From: an uncultured Mycoplasmatota bacterium
GTDB lineage: Bacteria > Bacillota_I > Bacilli_A > RF39 > UBA660
Reading direction: 5' to 3'
Assembly: GCA_946494345.1 (NCBI GenBank)
Contig: CAMMBX010000065.1
Span: forward strand, 1 to 6,728
DNA: 6,728 bases
Shown here piece by piece: positions 5,416-6,728 of this stretch. The position numbers were made by a program, and so were the translations under genes. Under the pieces are notes generated by a model. That model saw only the letters and a list, made by a program, of their open reading frames with translations, was not told the origin of the DNA and made no database searches. The first letter of the stretch is position 1; every line of letters starts with the position of its first letter.

Positions 5416-6210
5416 TCATGTTAAAGGAAACCATAATTCAACATAATTATCATAATATATTTCAAGATAATTTTTTTCTTTCAATTTATAGTTTAAGCTA
5501 GGTAAATAAACTTTTTCTGCATTATTTATATATTTATTAATGTCTCGAGCTTTAAAAGATTTTGATGTAATAACAAACCATAAAGATGAAGAGAGATTTA
5601 TCTTTGAAGCATCAGCCCACTTATCTTCTAAACCAATATGATAATAAAACTCTTTAGAACTATTCCTTATAAGTTCCGAAATTCCATAACGTTTTTTAGT
5701 ATGAGTAAATACTACATTTTCAATTTTAATCTTTTTCCAAAAGCTTTCTATAAAACTTGAATTATTATTTGTAGGAAATAATTCTTTTTTTGTATATAAA
5801 GTAAACTTTTTATCATAAACAATCTTATATTTTATATTATCATTGTTAGTAGGATTAAATTCAAAATGCAGTATTGGATAAACTTTAGAAGGCATACCAT
5901 TTTTAACTTCTTTTGGTGTTACATTATGAAAAGATATAAAACTTCTTGTAAAGGATGAGGGGTTTGTATAGCCATAGTTGTTGGCAACTTCAATTACTTT
6001 CATGTTATTACGTAAGTCTTTGGCTGCTAAAGTTAGTCTTCTATACCGTACATATTCCTTCATCGTAATTCCTGTTAGAAGTTTAAATAATTGCTCTGCT
6101 GTATAAAGATTTGTGCCTAAAATTCTAGCAATGTAATTGTAATTTATTTTTGTCTTTAGATTATTTTCTAGATAATCTATAACTTCATTTAATTGTTTAT
6201 AGATATTCAT
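5416..6210 (-). CDS. AraC-family transcriptional regulator with C-terminal GyrI-like effector-binding domain
   Basis: The DNA-binding part is at the N-terminus: two helix-turn-helix units at about 21-48 (INYNYIARILGTNLYTAEQL) and 71-97, the latter holding the AraC signature ANNYGYTNPSSFTRSF (76-91) and the closing VTPKEVK (97-103). Residues about 125-264 fit the GyrI-like small-molecule-binding fold (SRPBCC-like AraE-N type), ending in the characteristic YLEIYYDNYVELWFPL. Regulators with this order (HTH then GyrI-like, as in Rob and many Bacillota proteins) commonly sense amphipathic compounds or drugs. It should bind DNA in the cytoplasm, and its most likely targets are itself and the transglutaminase gene 69 bases downstream. 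The start is ATG at 6210 with a poor GGGTG ribosome site about seven bases upstream and a very short leader. The ligand and regulon are unknown. Confidence 0.9.
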   Translation of the reverse strand: MNIYKQLNEVIDYLENNLKTKINYNYIARILGTNLYTAEQLFKLLTGITMKEYVRYRRLTLAAKDLRNNMKVIEVANNYGYTNPSSFTRSFISFHNVTPKEVKNGMPSKVYPILHFEFNPTNNDNIKYKIVYDKKFTLYTKKELFPTNNNSSFIESFWKKIKIENVVFTHTKKRYGISELIRNSSKEFYYHIGLEDKWADASKINLSSSLWFVITSKSFKARDINKYINNAEKVYLPSLNYKLKEKNYLEIYYDNYVELWFPLT

Positions 6211-6229
6211 ACATTAACACCCAAAAAAT

Positions 6230-6258
6230 AGTATATCAAAAAAAGACTTATCAGTTAA
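6230..6258 (-). promoter_or_regulatory. Promoter of the AraC-type gene, nested in the rRNA terminator
   Basis: On the minus strand TTAACT (6258-6253) stands exactly 17 bases before TATACT (6235-6230), and TGA directly before the latter makes an extended -10 box. The -35 hexamer is the loop of the rRNA terminator and the spacer is its second arm plus U tract. Transcription would begin near 6223, only about 13 bases before the ATG at 6210. Confidence 0.6.
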
Positions 6259-6267
6259 GATAAAGCC
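6238..6267 (-). terminator. Intrinsic terminator of the rRNA operon
   Basis: On the minus strand GGCTTTATC (6267-6259) pairs with GATAAGTC (6252-6245) with one bulged U and one G-U pair across a six-base loop, and seven U follow (6244-6238). It lies 18 bases after the end of 5S rRNA, the expected place for the end of the operon, and separates rRNA transcription from the AraC-type gene. Confidence 0.8.
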
Positions 6268-6284
6268 TTTTATAAACAAAAAAA

Positions 6285-6392
6285 TAGTAAGCAACTTCCT
6301 ATTTTCGCATACACTATCGTCGGCGTTAAGTGGCTTAACTTCTGTGTTCGGGATGGGAACAGGTGTACCCCACTTGCTATCGTTACTTACTA
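6285..6392 (-). rRNA. rrf: 5S ribosomal RNA
   Basis: The minus strand carries the conserved core of bacterial 5S rRNA: GTGGGGTACACCTGTTCCCA, then CCGAACACAGAAGTTAAGCC, then the 3' half. The ends were set by helix I: TAGTAAGTAAC at 6392-6382 pairs over eleven positions (one G-U) with GTTGCTTACTA at 6295-6285. This gives about 108 bases, slightly short for the family. It follows the 23S gene by about 60 bases, as usual for a 16S-23S-5S operon. The exact mature ends may differ by a few bases. Confidence 0.95.
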
Positions 6393-6398
6393 AAATAT

Positions 6399-6414
6399 AG
6401 AGAAATAATTCTCT
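6399..6414 (-). other. Small hairpin in the 23S-5S spacer
   Basis: AGAGAA and TTCTCT form a perfect six-pair stem with a four-base loop in the ~60-base spacer between 23S and 5S rRNA. It is close to the 5S 5' end and may take part in rRNA processing; no U tract follows, so it is not a terminator. The spacer contains no tRNA. Confidence 0.35.
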
Positions 6415-6451
6415 GAAAACATAGATATTGTGTTCATCAAATTTATTAAAT

Positions 6452-6728
<277 letters not shown>

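Noticed and set aside
6393..6451. tRNA gene in the 23S-5S spacer
   Set aside because: The spacer is only about 60 bases and has no cloverleaf or T-arm sequence.

Overview
The window is an AT-rich bacterial chromosome segment in which every gene lies on the minus strand. It reads right to left from the end of an rRNA operon through two short housekeeping and accessory clusters. The standard genetic code fits: Trp is TGG, and TGA ends tsaB, tsaE and the AraC-type gene at natural C-termini. The AT bias, Shine-Dalgarno sequences of the GGAGG type, extended -10 promoters, a ~108-nt 5S rRNA and a tsaE-tsaB-rimI run suggest a low-GC Gram-positive lineage (Bacillota, or a Mollicutes-related group that has not reassigned TGA). 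The species cannot be named from this sequence.

Layout, in the direction of transcription (right to left). (1) The 3' end of 23S rRNA (from the window edge to about 6452), a ~60-nt spacer without tRNA, 5S rRNA (about 6392-6285) and an intrinsic terminator (6267-6238). (2) An AraC-type regulator with a GyrI-like effector domain (6210-5416), whose best promoter is embedded in that terminator, followed by a transglutaminase-fold protein (5346-4426). (3) A strong promoter (4402-4373) driving tsaE-tsaB-rimI, in which each junction is a 4-nt ATGA overlap, closed by a hairpin overlapping the rimI stop codon. (4) A P-loop kinase-like gene (2778-2132) broken by a one-base shift at a run of seven A. 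(5) tsaD (2066-1062). (6) An SDR-family dehydrogenase (966-82) with a terminator directly after its stop. (7) At the left edge (1-55), a repeated GCAACTTT motif that resembles the end of an IS21-type insertion sequence lying mostly outside the window.

Functionally, TsaB, TsaE and TsaD form the bacterial complex that transfers threonylcarbamoyl to A37 of ANN-decoding tRNAs (t6A). The partner TsaC/Sua5, which makes the threonylcarbamoyl-AMP donor, is not in the window. RimI is the usual neighbouring N-acetyltransferase. tsaD is separated from the other tsa genes by the broken P-loop gene. The regulator/transglutaminase pair and the SDR enzyme are accessory genes of unknown physiological role.

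I see no convincing undescribed multi-gene system. The most unusual points are the single-base break of the P-loop gene at a homopolymer, a promoter whose -35 box is the loop of the rRNA terminator, an inverted repeat that could cover the ribosome binding site of the SDR gene, and the likely IS21-type end. Coding regions fill the window with no gene-free stretch above 300 bases except the rRNA end.
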